From NCBI GenBank assembly GCA_019358975.1, contig JAHHIL010000011.1, positions 1 through 64,000 on the forward strand: DNA of 64,000 nucleotides, in the 5' to 3' direction. Source of the stretch: Trichocoleus desertorum ATA4-8-CV12. GTDB taxonomy: Bacteria > Cyanobacteriota > Cyanobacteriia > FACHB-46. Positions 18,301 to 25,534 of this stretch are shown here, in pieces (the stretch's first letter is position 1; each line of letters starts with the position of its first letter). Under the pieces are notes generated by a model that saw only the letters and a program-made list of their open reading frames with translations, did no database searches and had not been told where the DNA came from. Made by a program: the position numbers and the translations under genes.

Positions 18301-18540
18301 AAAGTGATCAATTGCACTAGGGATAATTCCAGCAGCGATCGCTTGAGCTATGTCCGGGTTAGTACTGAGGTAATAATTAGTATCAAAAAAAGCACTGGGT
18401 TGGCGATTCTCCAAGCGGCCCAACTGGGTGAAATGAGCCAGGCCACTGGTAAATACTCCTGAGGCGATCGCTTGAGCTACGTCAGGATTTGTTTCTAGAT
18501 AATAGGTTTCGTCAAATAGGTCGGCAAAGTTTAGGCTCAT
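15394..18540 (-). CDS. Large repetitive adhesin-like protein
   Basis: 1048 aa, ATG at 18540 chosen because AAGGGG lies just upstream; a GTG five codons earlier is also open. N-terminal residues 1-215 hold five ~43-residue units with the core YYLAQNPDVAQAVA and an HF...FG-ENR tail. Residues 220-920 hold seven tandem Ig/cadherin-like units of about 95 residues, each with NEDT, LLANDTD, YTPDPNFNGSDSFTY and a closing ND; this is the 'tandem-95' pattern of surface proteins. A divergent eighth domain precedes the C-terminus. No signal peptide and no RTX repeats are visible, so the export route is not clear; type I secretion is an inference. Two units share nearly identical DNA. Confidence 0.85.
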   Translation of the reverse strand: MSLNFADLFDETYYLETNPDVAQAIASGVFTSGLAHFTQLGRLENRQPSAFFDTNYYLSTNPDIAQAIAAGIIPSAIDHFVESGQQEGREPILSFDSSYYLAQNPDVAQAVAIGVFSGAYEHFLRFGQQERRNPLALFDSNYYLAQYGDVAAAVAAGSFKSAFQHFVLFGETENRRPSADFDGQAYLARYGDVAAVVAAGSLKSAFQHFVLFGQTENRLGVNTVPVVSNQAVTTNEDGAVTINGLLNASDSNGDAIAIASVDQPANGTVTINDDGTLSYTPNLNFNGSESFTYTVADPYGGTAIATVDVLVNPLPDPPIATNDSISATEDLPLTIGRDLLLGNDIEPDGQDLMIIGFTQPTNGSVEGNGDGTYRYIPNAHFNGTDSFTYTITDGLDGSASATVTIAVEAVNDIAIARADAFTTDEDTSLSFAEASLLANDTDVEDGLPTILSFTQPTSGSLARDDDGTYLYTPDPNFNGSDSFTYTVTDSNGGTAVASVTLLVNSINDLPIVSSNIATTVEDTPLVLNAADLLANDSDVEGSLLINNFTQPENGSLSVNGNGTYLYTPDPNFNGSDSFTYTVTDSSGGTAVATVTLTVAPGNDLPIANNNSFSLNEDGTLTITADDLLSNDTDVDGNSLLITNFTPTQNGRLVDQGANTYVYTPDPNFNGTDFFTYTITDGTSNNATAVAVVTLTINSINDVPIVGNDAFTTNEDTVLTLSVANLLTNDVDMDGEPVTIISFDQPTNGNVMGFGNGTYLYMPDRDFSGSDTFTYTVRDGVGATASATVNLTVIRDTNIPPVAANDVITTDEDTAIASFNVLANDLDAENIPLTLVSVTAPSQGNVTFTEEGLITYTPNLDFNGDDSFTYIVRDENQATATATVQIAVNAVNDAPVLTTSLLPQLRAIAVDDLNSPGNMVFDLLGSRVTDADESAVVGIAITQADSANGTWQYSLDSGNNWIGLSEVSEESAQLLAGNQLIRFRPELGFEGVVSFAYHAWDQTEGQDGATLDLTTIGTGGSTAFSSGTETAMLPVVMGGILLPGTMPGI
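16771..17139. repeat. Near-identical DNA in two tandem-95 units
   Basis: Bases 16771-16854 and 17056-17139 are identical except for one position over 84 bp, at an offset of 285 bp (95 codons). The other units in the gene are less alike, which suggests recent duplication or gene conversion within the gene. Confidence 0.8.
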
Positions 18541-18790
18541 AGAATTCCCCTTCACAAAATCAAAACACTCGGGTAGTCTCTAGCCGAAGACTACGGAAGT
18601 CAAAGTTAAATTTATTACTGAGCTTGCTTTCTGTACAGTATTCGCCGTTGCTCTGCAAGAGTAACAATGCTGACTAAAGTACAATACCAGCCAGATTTAA
18701 CAATCTTTTTGTTTTTTTGATGAAGTCTTTTTGCTTGCAACACAAAACCCTAGGAAGACAAAATGAACAAGGCTAAGGCACTGGAGAGAT

Positions 18791-20581
18791 ATGAACAGAA
18801 TTTTGGGATGGGCAGGACTCGGTACTGGCACTTGTAGCGTTCTCTTGTGGCAAACCCTGACAATGGCAGCACAACCGCTGTACCTGGCCTACCCACCGAG
18901 TAATCATGAGACGACCGCCGATCGCATTTTCTTAATTGGCACGGCTGCTCCATCTGGAGAAGTGCTCGTCAACAATCGCCCGATTCAACGCAGTGCGGCT
19001 GGGCATTTCGCCCCTACTTTTCCCCTACAAGTGGGTGAGAATACATTCACCTTGCGCTACCAAGAACAAGTGATTCAACTCAAAGTCACCCGCCAAGCCG
19101 TTCAGTCAGAAATACCCACTGGGCTGAATTTTGGCAAGGATTCTTTGACCCCAAGCACGGATATTGCTCGTCTACCGGGAGAGTCCATCTGTTTTGGGGC
19201 GATCGCTCCACCCCAAGCCCAGGTCAGTGTCAAACTCGGCAACCAAACCATTCCCTTACAGGCCCAAACCCAAGCGATCAATCTGCCAGAAAATTCCGCC
19301 GTTTTGACTCAGCAAAATCAGCCCACCGTTGGCTCCGTGAGCGGTCAATATCAAGGCTGCACCACCGCAACCACCCCTGGAAACTTAGGCCAACCTCAAT
19401 TTCAACTGAGTCTTAAGGGTGCTAGCGCGATGCAATCAGCTCCAGGCAAAGTCACGATTCTGGCACCCAATCCGCTAGAAGTGGCAGAAGTTACAGCCGA
19501 TTCTGGCACCGCTCGCACAGGCCCCAGCACCAACTATTCCCGCCTGACTCCACTGCCTAAAGGCACAAGATCTGCTATTACAGGGCGCGAGGGCGATTGG
19601 TTGCGCCTAGATTATGGAGCCTGGATCAACCAAAAAGAAACGCGCTTGGTGCAGAGTACGGTACCTCCGCGATCGCTGATTCGCAGCATTAGTTCTCGCC
19701 AAGTTCCAGGCTGGACAGAGGTGGTGTTTCCCTTGCAAGCCCCTGTACCTGTGAGCGTGCAACAAGGCGATCGCACCTTTACCCTCAATCTTTTCAACAC
19801 CACAGCCCAGACAGACACTATCTATGTCAACCCGGATCGGTTGATTTCTCGGTTAGATTGGCAGCAAGCCGCTCCCACCCAAACCCAGTACACCTTTCAA
19901 CTCAAGTCAGATCAGCAGTGGGGCTACAAGTTGCGGTACGAGGGCACCAGCTTAGTATTGTCATTACGACACCCGCCCCAAGCACCTCAGAACTCTAGAA
20001 ACCAGCAGCCTAAAAACCAACCACTGCAAGGCATCACCATCCTTCTCGACCCAGGACACGGAAGCCCCAATGATTTGGGATCAAGAGGCCCCACAGGTTA
20101 TCCCGAAAAAGATGCCACTTTAGTCATTTCCAAGCTGGTGCGAGAGCAACTGCTGAAGCGGGGTGCCACGGTCTATCTAACCCGCGAAGGCGATGAAGAC
20201 CTGTATCCACAAGATCGGGTCAACATGATCCACAAACTAGAGCCTGCGATTGCCCTTAGCCTCCACTACAATGCCCTTCCAGATAACGGAGACGCGATCA
20301 AAACTCAAGGAATTTCTACGTTTTGGTACAACACTCAAGCCAACAGCCTCGCGGTGTTTCTGCACGACTATTTAGTAAAAAAGCTCGATCGCCCTGCCTA
20401 TGGAGTCTATTGGAATAACCTGGCCTTAACTCGTCCCACCGTCGCCCCCTCTGTCTTACTCGAACTCGGTTTCATGATTAACCCAGAAGAATTCGAGTGG
20501 ATTGTCGATCCTAAAGCACAGCGAAAATTGGCTGAGGCGATCGCGGCTGGAATTACTGAGTGGGTGCAGTCGAGCAAATAG
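18791..20581 (+). CDS. N-acetylmuramoyl-L-alanine amidase
   Basis: 596 aa. A signal peptide (GLGTGTCSVLLWQTLTMAA) is followed by an SH3b-like module (about 225-290, with ARTGPSTNYSRLTPL), an AMIN-like segment (about 295-405), and an Amidase_3 catalytic domain (about 415-590). Zinc ligands are visible: His in DPGHG, Glu in YPEKDA, His in SLHYNA; the catalytic Glu is in LLELGFM. The enzyme cuts the bond between muramic acid and the stem peptide, and in filamentous cyanobacteria relatives (AmiC) act in cell separation and septal pores. I do not assign the symbol because the domain order differs from the best-studied AmiC. Confidence 0.9.
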   Translation: MNRILGWAGLGTGTCSVLLWQTLTMAAQPLYLAYPPSNHETTADRIFLIGTAAPSGEVLVNNRPIQRSAAGHFAPTFPLQVGENTFTLRYQEQVIQLKVTRQAVQSEIPTGLNFGKDSLTPSTDIARLPGESICFGAIAPPQAQVSVKLGNQTIPLQAQTQAINLPENSAVLTQQNQPTVGSVSGQYQGCTTATTPGNLGQPQFQLSLKGASAMQSAPGKVTILAPNPLEVAEVTADSGTARTGPSTNYSRLTPLPKGTRSAITGREGDWLRLDYGAWINQKETRLVQSTVPPRSLIRSISSRQVPGWTEVVFPLQAPVPVSVQQGDRTFTLNLFNTTAQTDTIYVNPDRLISRLDWQQAAPTQTQYTFQLKSDQQWGYKLRYEGTSLVLSLRHPPQAPQNSRNQQPKNQPLQGITILLDPGHGSPNDLGSRGPTGYPEKDATLVISKLVREQLLKRGATVYLTREGDEDLYPQDRVNMIHKLEPAIALSLHYNALPDNGDAIKTQGISTFWYNTQANSLAVFLHDYLVKKLDRPAYGVYWNNLALTRPTVAPSVLLELGFMINPEEFEWIVDPKAQRKLAEAIAAGITEWVQSSK

Positions 20582-20593
20582 ACAATTCAGGAA

Positions 20594-20636
20594 TTCAGCG
20601 ATCGCTCTCTGGATAGAAAGGGTGGCGATCGCTGAA
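20594..20636. terminator. HIP1-built hairpin between convergent genes
   Basis: TTCAGCGATCGC (20594-20605) and GCGATCGCTGAA (20625-20636) pair perfectly over 12 bp with a 19-nt loop. It lies between the amidase (plus) and a PhoX-like gene (minus). There is no strong T-run, so termination is an inference. Confidence 0.5.
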
Positions 20637-20675
20637 CTGAGTTACTCAATCATCTGTAACCGCAGCATTAACTGC

Positions 20676-21935
20676 TTACCACGGACCCCAGATGGCAAAA
20701 GTGATGCCAGGAGTTTGCATATTAACGAACATCGTTTGACTATCTGGAGAGAAGCAGACTCCAGCAAGCTCTGATGTGTTGAGGGCATTTCTAGCAAACT
20801 TATAAAGACTGCCACCGGGAGTGATACCGAGAATAAAGTCTGTTCCATCACCGTCTTCACAGAGGAAAATATCTCGGTTTGGCACAACAACGATGTTGTC
20901 TGGATTGTCTAAAACCCCCGAGTTATTGGGCTCAATATAAAGTTCAATAGTATTATTAGCGGGTGAATAGCGCCAGATCTGTCCATCTCCAGAACTACCG
21001 CCACTCTTACAGGTGAAGTAAACATAACCACCGCCATAAAAGATCCCCTCTCCACCAGAAAATCTCGCTGCTCCCTTGTTAAATCCCTCGGTTCTGACAC
21101 TATCAGTTGAGGGATCGGGATTGGCGATCGTCACCCATTCCACTGCTTTCGAGGTATTTTTTGGGAAACCTGTGGCGGTATTGATTCCAGAGAAACCTGT
21201 GATCTTTAAAGCGTATAGAGTGCCACCAGCACTCAAGTTAGTTCTTTGGTTAGGAATGAAGCGATAGAACAGTCCATCCCCTCGGTCTTCTGTCATGTAG
21301 ACATACCCTGTGTTGGGGTCTACAGCAGCAGCTTCATGATTGAAACGCCCCATCGCGGTTAGGGGCACAGGCGTCACAAACGTCGTTGCATTGCTGGGCA
21401 CTTCAAACACGTAACCGTGCCTCTTAGTGTTGTTGGTTTCAAAGGTTTCCTCACAGGTTAGCCAAGATCCTGAAGGGGTTGGACCACCAGCACAGTTACG
21501 AATCGTTCCTGCCAAAACGCCTCGGTGCTCGATTAGAGTGCGAGAGGAACTCACCACCAACTTAGTGCAGCCACCCCTAGCATTGGTGTTGTACTTCTTG
21601 GTGTTAGGAGCACCCAAACCATTGCTAGAAGTAGGGGCGAGTTCATGGTTCCGAATGAGAATTGTACTGCCATTAGCGCCTGCAAAGGCACCCATACCAT
21701 CATGACCACCAGGTACTCTGTAGCCATCGGTCATGGTTTGTCCAGTTTCAGACAACCTTCGGTAGGTAAACCCAGCTGGTAAATCTAATACTCCCTTCGG
21801 GTCAGCCACGAGATTACCGTAAGGTCCAGCAGCGATCGATGGTTTAGCATAAAAAGCTTCCAAAGGAGATAACAATACAGCACCCGCAGCCGATGTCCCT
21901 GCTAGGGTAAAAAATTGACGTCTTGATAGATTCAC
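20676..21935 (-). CDS. PhoX/DUF839 phosphatase-like protein, copy 1
   Basis: 419 aa. The N-terminus NLSRRQFFTLAGTSAAGA is a twin-arginine signal, so the folded protein is exported, as usual for PhoX, which binds iron and calcium. The DUF839 body has GGHDGMGAF, IRNHEL, GGTKLV-like and GRFNHEAAAVDP motifs. PhoX enzymes are secreted alkaline phosphatases that free phosphate from organic esters. It resembles the copy at 22.9-24.3 kb but lacks about 27 residues. The upstream region has Pho-box-like repeats at 22102-22120. Substrate is not shown by sequence; some DUF839 members are not phosphatases. Confidence 0.85.
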   Translation of the reverse strand: MNLSRRQFFTLAGTSAAGAVLLSPLEAFYAKPSIAAGPYGNLVADPKGVLDLPAGFTYRRLSETGQTMTDGYRVPGGHDGMGAFAGANGSTILIRNHELAPTSSNGLGAPNTKKYNTNARGGCTKLVVSSSRTLIEHRGVLAGTIRNCAGGPTPSGSWLTCEETFETNNTKRHGYVFEVPSNATTFVTPVPLTAMGRFNHEAAAVDPNTGYVYMTEDRGDGLFYRFIPNQRTNLSAGGTLYALKITGFSGINTATGFPKNTSKAVEWVTIANPDPSTDSVRTEGFNKGAARFSGGEGIFYGGGYVYFTCKSGGSSGDGQIWRYSPANNTIELYIEPNNSGVLDNPDNIVVVPNRDIFLCEDGDGTDFILGITPGGSLYKFARNALNTSELAGVCFSPDSQTMFVNMQTPGITFAIWGPW

Positions 21936-22101
21936 TACAGCCTCTTTAGAGTTTTGAAAAGGTTGTTATCACCAGGCAGTTTGATTATCTAAGAAAAATG
22001 GGGATTCTTAGTTTAACTAGAGGCTAAGAGAAGCTTATAAAAATCGAGAAAAGTCAGATAGAAAACATACGAATTTCTAATCAACAACTTATTATTAAAA
22101 A

Positions 22102-22120
22102 TTGCAAAGGTAAGGTTAAA
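22102..22120. promoter_or_regulatory. Pho-box-like direct repeat
   Basis: Read on the plus strand, TTGCAAAG, 3 bp, AGGTTAAA. The second unit matches seven of eight bases of the cyanobacterial Pho-box consensus (AGGTTAAG; its complement is CTTAACCT). The first is weak (about 4 of 8). The spacing of 11 bp is right. It lies between copy 1 and the divergent secreted gene at 22218 and could serve either. Confidence 0.35.
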
Positions 22121-22217
22121 AACTACAAACTTTAGACTAAAAATAAAACTTATTTACAACAACCGTCTTACGCTTATATTTATTGTGCTTACGTAGTGTT
22201 CCGCATAAGATACTCCA

Positions 22218-22679
22218 ATGAGAAATCTGAGACTTATGACAGCCTCTAGTCTATTAGTAATTACTGTATTAATGAGTTTAGTAGGAAACCCTAATCACTC
22301 CGTTCTTGCTTCTCAGCAATTTAACTACCCTACTATCTCAAACACCGACTCTTCCGTATGTTATATGAGAACGAACAGTGGCTCGATTCTCAATCTCGAT
22401 CGCCTCTGCGCTGAAAGAACAATTGAAATAATTCAAACCAAAGATCAGCAATTTCTTGAAGAGTATCTGGGTCTTCTGGAAAGTTCTCCCACGCTTGATC
22501 CACAGTTAAAGCAAGTAGCTCAAAAAAATCCTCGTCGCATTCTTCAGACTGCATCAGCTGTGTGCCATGCTTTAAGAACGGGTACTGGAAGCACTTTTTG
22601 GGAAAATAAAATTCCAGCAGACAGAGATACTTTAGTGAATTTATCTACTGAGTATTACTGTCGCGAACTCGCCGATTAA
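22218..22679 (+). CDS. Small secreted Cys protein
   Basis: 153 aa. A signal peptide (SLLVITVLMSLVGNPNHSVLA) precedes a mature part that starts with the motif VCYMRTNSGSILNLDRLC, which I recall from other short cyanobacterial exported proteins. Four Cys in all (two in the motif, then VCHAL and YYCREL) suggest disulfides. The function is unknown. It is divergent from copy 1 of the PhoX-like gene and may share its control region. Confidence 0.6.
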   Translation: MRNLRLMTASSLLVITVLMSLVGNPNHSVLASQQFNYPTISNTDSSVCYMRTNSGSILNLDRLCAERTIEIIQTKDQQFLEEYLGLLESSPTLDPQLKQVAQKNPRRILQTASAVCHALRTGTGSTFWENKIPADRDTLVNLSTEYYCRELAD

Positions 22680-22775
22680 CCGAGATACTCAAGGAGTAAT
22701 ATAGAAAGGAAAGCATAGAGGAAAATATACCCGCACCACAAGCGCTTTCAAGCAGTCACTTTAGCCATTAGAAAT

Positions 22776-22816
22776 AAAAAATTGCTACCTGAAAACTAGT
22801 ATTTCCAAGTAGCAAT
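22776..22816 (-). terminator. Intrinsic terminator of PhoX-like copy 2
   Basis: On the minus strand, ATTGCTAC (22816-22809) and GTAGCAAT (22788-22781) form an 8-bp stem followed by TTTTTTATTTC. It lies about 115 bp past the stop of the 22933-24273 gene. Confidence 0.8.
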
Positions 22817-22932
22817 AATTCGCCCAAACATTAACGCAGGTGAGAAGGATCAGGTTGTGATGGATAAGCGCGATCGCTCTCTAGAAATGCCAATACTAAA
22901 ACATTAAATAGAGAGCAAGTGACAAGCTTAGA

Positions 22933-24273
22933 TTAAGCTCGGCTCCAAGGACCCCAGATGGCATAGGTAATACCAGGGCTTTGAACGTTTAAGAACATGG
23001 TGAGACCATCGGGAGAGAAGCAAGCCCCCGCCACCTCAGAGTTATTGAAAGCGTTACGAGCAAAGTGATACAGTTCACCATTGGCATTGACCCCAACTAC
23101 AAAGTTGTCACCAGGGCCATCTTCGCAGAGGAATAAATCGCCAAAGGGAGAAACAACTATGTTGTCTGGAGCTTGTAAATCAGCTTGCTGGCTCGACTCG
23201 ACAAACAGAGTCAGAGTACCGCCCTCGTCAGCCGTAGCACCTGGAACATATCTCCAGACTTGGCCCAAAGCGGATGGGCCGCCATCAGTACAAGTAAAAC
23301 ACAACTCGTTATTGCCAAACCAGATGCCCTCACCACGGCTAAAGGTAGCTGCTCCCTTAGCACGACCTTGGAAACGAGTCCCCGTAGGAGCGCGATCGCT
23401 GACTGGATCGGGTTCATCAATTGTGACCCACTCAGCCGCAAAAGGTTGACCGACAGGAATCACACGGATAGGTCGATTCCGGGTGAGAACACCTGTGGGA
23501 AAGTCTTTGAGCTTCAGCGCTTGCAGAACACCACCTGCCTGTAAGTTGCCAGGTTGGTTGGGGACAAAACGATAGAACAGGCTATCTCCTGTGTCTTCTG
23601 TTTCGTAAGCAATCCCAGTGCGAGGATCGATCGCTACAGCTTCATGGTTGAAGCGGCCCATTGCAGTCAAGGGAATTGGGGTAACAGCGCCTGTCGCTTT
23701 AGCGTCAACTTCAAAGTTATAACCATGACGCTTAGAGACTTGACCAGGGTTCTCTTCGGGGGTAGAAGTGTTTTCTTCAGAGGTGATCCAAGAACCCCAA
23801 GGAGTTACACCCCCGGCACAGTTACGATAGGTACCTTGAATCGAAGGATAGTGGCGAATTAGTTTGCGATTGTTGCCAATGATCAGTGTCGTTGTACCAC
23901 CTTTGCACAAGGGGTCATACACAGGTGCATTCAAGTCAGAAACTTTGGTGCCAGAGGTGGGGCTGAGTTCATGGTTTCGCACCAAAATTGTGGTACCGTT
24001 AGAACCCGCAAAAGCGCCCATACCATCGTGGCCTCCTGGCACCAGCGAGTTGTTGCTCATCACATCCCCGGTACGGGAAAAAGCTCGGTACTGGAAGCCG
24101 CGAGGTAAATCTAGAAGACCATTGGGATCAGGAATGAGCGGGCCGTATCCATTGCCAAACACTGACTGTCCATTGGCTTTGCGAGCATAAAGTGCCTGCA
24201 AAGGAGACATCACCACTGTGCCAGCAGCACTAGCACCTGCCAGCGCAAAGAATTTACGTCGCGATAAAGCCAT
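22933..24273 (-). CDS. PhoX/DUF839 phosphatase-like protein, copy 2
   Basis: 446 aa. The twin-arginine signal is ALSRRKFFALAGASAAGT. The DUF839 body follows the same motif order as copy 1 (PGGHDGMGAFAGSNG, LVRNHELSPTSG, GRFNHEAVAIDP, CEDGPGDNF), with small insertions near residues 145-160 and 245-265. It is thus a clear paralogue rather than a recent duplicate. It probably hydrolyses phosphate esters outside the cytoplasm. Pho-box-like units lie 57-86 bp upstream of the start, and an intrinsic terminator follows. Confidence 0.85.
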   Translation of the reverse strand: MALSRRKFFALAGASAAGTVVMSPLQALYARKANGQSVFGNGYGPLIPDPNGLLDLPRGFQYRAFSRTGDVMSNNSLVPGGHDGMGAFAGSNGTTILVRNHELSPTSGTKVSDLNAPVYDPLCKGGTTTLIIGNNRKLIRHYPSIQGTYRNCAGGVTPWGSWITSEENTSTPEENPGQVSKRHGYNFEVDAKATGAVTPIPLTAMGRFNHEAVAIDPRTGIAYETEDTGDSLFYRFVPNQPGNLQAGGVLQALKLKDFPTGVLTRNRPIRVIPVGQPFAAEWVTIDEPDPVSDRAPTGTRFQGRAKGAATFSRGEGIWFGNNELCFTCTDGGPSALGQVWRYVPGATADEGGTLTLFVESSQQADLQAPDNIVVSPFGDLFLCEDGPGDNFVVGVNANGELYHFARNAFNNSEVAGACFSPDGLTMFLNVQSPGITYAIWGPWSRA

Positions 24274-24329
24274 GATTTCCTTTCAGTTCTCAGGATGCGT
24301 CATTAGCTTAAGCAACGTATTTCATTATC

Positions 24330-24359
24330 TGGCAAAGGATAGATTAATTTTGGGTTAAA
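24330..24359 (-). promoter_or_regulatory. Three-unit Pho-box candidate upstream of copy 2
   Basis: On the minus strand: TTTAACCC, AAA, ATTAATCT, ATC, CTTTGCCA. That is three 8-bp units with 3-bp spacers, the layout known for SphR/PhoB binding in cyanobacteria. The units match CTTAACCT at about 6, 6 and 5 of 8 bases. It lies 57-86 bp before the ATG. Confidence 0.45.
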
Positions 24360-24426
24360 GCTTCCCTATTTTCTCATTTTTTGCAGTATTTCTTGATACT
24401 GTTTGCAAGATGGTTTCTGTCGAGTT

Positions 24427-25425
24427 TTAGTGCGCTACTAAGTTTTGCCCCACAATTTCTTGCTGAAAGCTGAACAAATTCGGGTCTTTGAAGTCAACCC
24501 TTGCCCGCAGCCAATGTACATCCGGTGAGCCAAAGGTTTCGACACGAGTAAAGTTTTCGATGCGGCTTTGACTGCGTGAACCGATCAGAGGCTTATCAAT
24601 GCGGAAGTAATGGCTATCTCCATGCACTAAAACCACAGGCTTTTTGAAGGCTACCGTTTCAGCTTCTAAGGCTGCGAGAAACTCGTTGTACCCAGTCCGG
24701 TTGGGGTCGGTAGGAGCTAACTCAAATCCAGGGTTAGCTTGAATAACCAGCATGATGCCTTTGCTGCCATTGCGCTTGGCGATCGCAAAGCCTTCCCGTA
24801 ACCAAGCTAAATTTGCCGCATTGCGCTCTTGGTATTCAGCGTCAGCCTCTGGAGTGCGACCAAAATTATTGTTGCTGCCCGGAATGTTTAGCCCTACAAA
24901 TACAATGTTGTTGTAAATCCAACGGACGTTTTCTCTAAATTTGCTGTACTGGGGATCGTTGCTTTGGCGTGTAAGGGCGATCGCGCGCTTCCCTTGACTT
25001 TGATTCCCTTGAAAAAAGATTTCCCGCAGCTTAGCCAACCGCTCTAAGGGATCATAGCCGCCATTGTTAGCCCGATGGCAATCTGTCCATTCGTTGTCTC
25101 CCGGCACAAAGATAAACGGATGCACAAAGGTATTGAACAAGTTGTAGCGCTGATAAAACGTTTCGTCATTGCATAGAGTCGAGCCGCTCTTAAAGTCACC
25201 ATCATGAACAATGAAAGTGAGCCGTGCCTTGTTCATATCCTGAATCAGGTTTTGGAACTTACCTTCCTGCTCAGGGTTATAGGGCAAGTCGCCAATTAAG
25301 CCAAATTCAAACTTGACCGCCGCTAAACTTTGATTGCCGAAGGGCTGAGCTTCTAGTACAGAGATCAACCCGACCAGCAGCAAAGATACCAAGGCAGCCC
25401 AGATGAACCGACGGTTACGACGCAT
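24427..25425 (-). CDS. Secreted metallophosphatase-like protein
   Basis: 332 aa. A signal peptide (FIWAALVSLLLVGLISVLEA) precedes a calcineurin-like fold: FGLIGDLPY, FIVHDGDFKSG, FVPGDNEWTD and, near the C-terminus, VVLVHGDSHYFRIDKP. These fit the GD-x-GD-x-GDNE and GH-type metal motifs, with HGDSH in the last. It likely hydrolyses phosphate esters in the periplasm. The neighbours (two PhoX-like genes) support a phosphate-scavenging role. Upstream are two GTTAA units 11 bp apart (25515 and 25526) of Pho-box type. Confidence 0.82.
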   Translation of the reverse strand: MRRNRRFIWAALVSLLLVGLISVLEAQPFGNQSLAAVKFEFGLIGDLPYNPEQEGKFQNLIQDMNKARLTFIVHDGDFKSGSTLCNDETFYQRYNLFNTFVHPFIFVPGDNEWTDCHRANNGGYDPLERLAKLREIFFQGNQSQGKRAIALTRQSNDPQYSKFRENVRWIYNNIVFVGLNIPGSNNNFGRTPEADAEYQERNAANLAWLREGFAIAKRNGSKGIMLVIQANPGFELAPTDPNRTGYNEFLAALEAETVAFKKPVVLVHGDSHYFRIDKPLIGSRSQSRIENFTRVETFGSPDVHWLRARVDFKDPNLFSFQQEIVGQNLVAH

Positions 25426-25513
25426 GTTTCTTTCCTCCCACCGATAGATGACACTAAGCGATCAGCCTGAGCTATCAACTTAGGGGATTTTCCTCAACAG
25501 GAGGGAAAGAACG

Positions 25514-25531
25514 TGTTAATGATGCGTTAAG
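25514..25531 (-). promoter_or_regulatory. Weak Pho-box-like pair upstream of the metallophosphatase
   Basis: On the minus strand CTTAACGC, ATC, ATTAACAC: two TTAAC cores exactly 11 bp apart, lying about 90 bp before the start and against the end of agrE. It matches the consensus at about 6 and 5 of 8 bases. Confidence 0.3.
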
Positions 25532-25534
25532 GGT

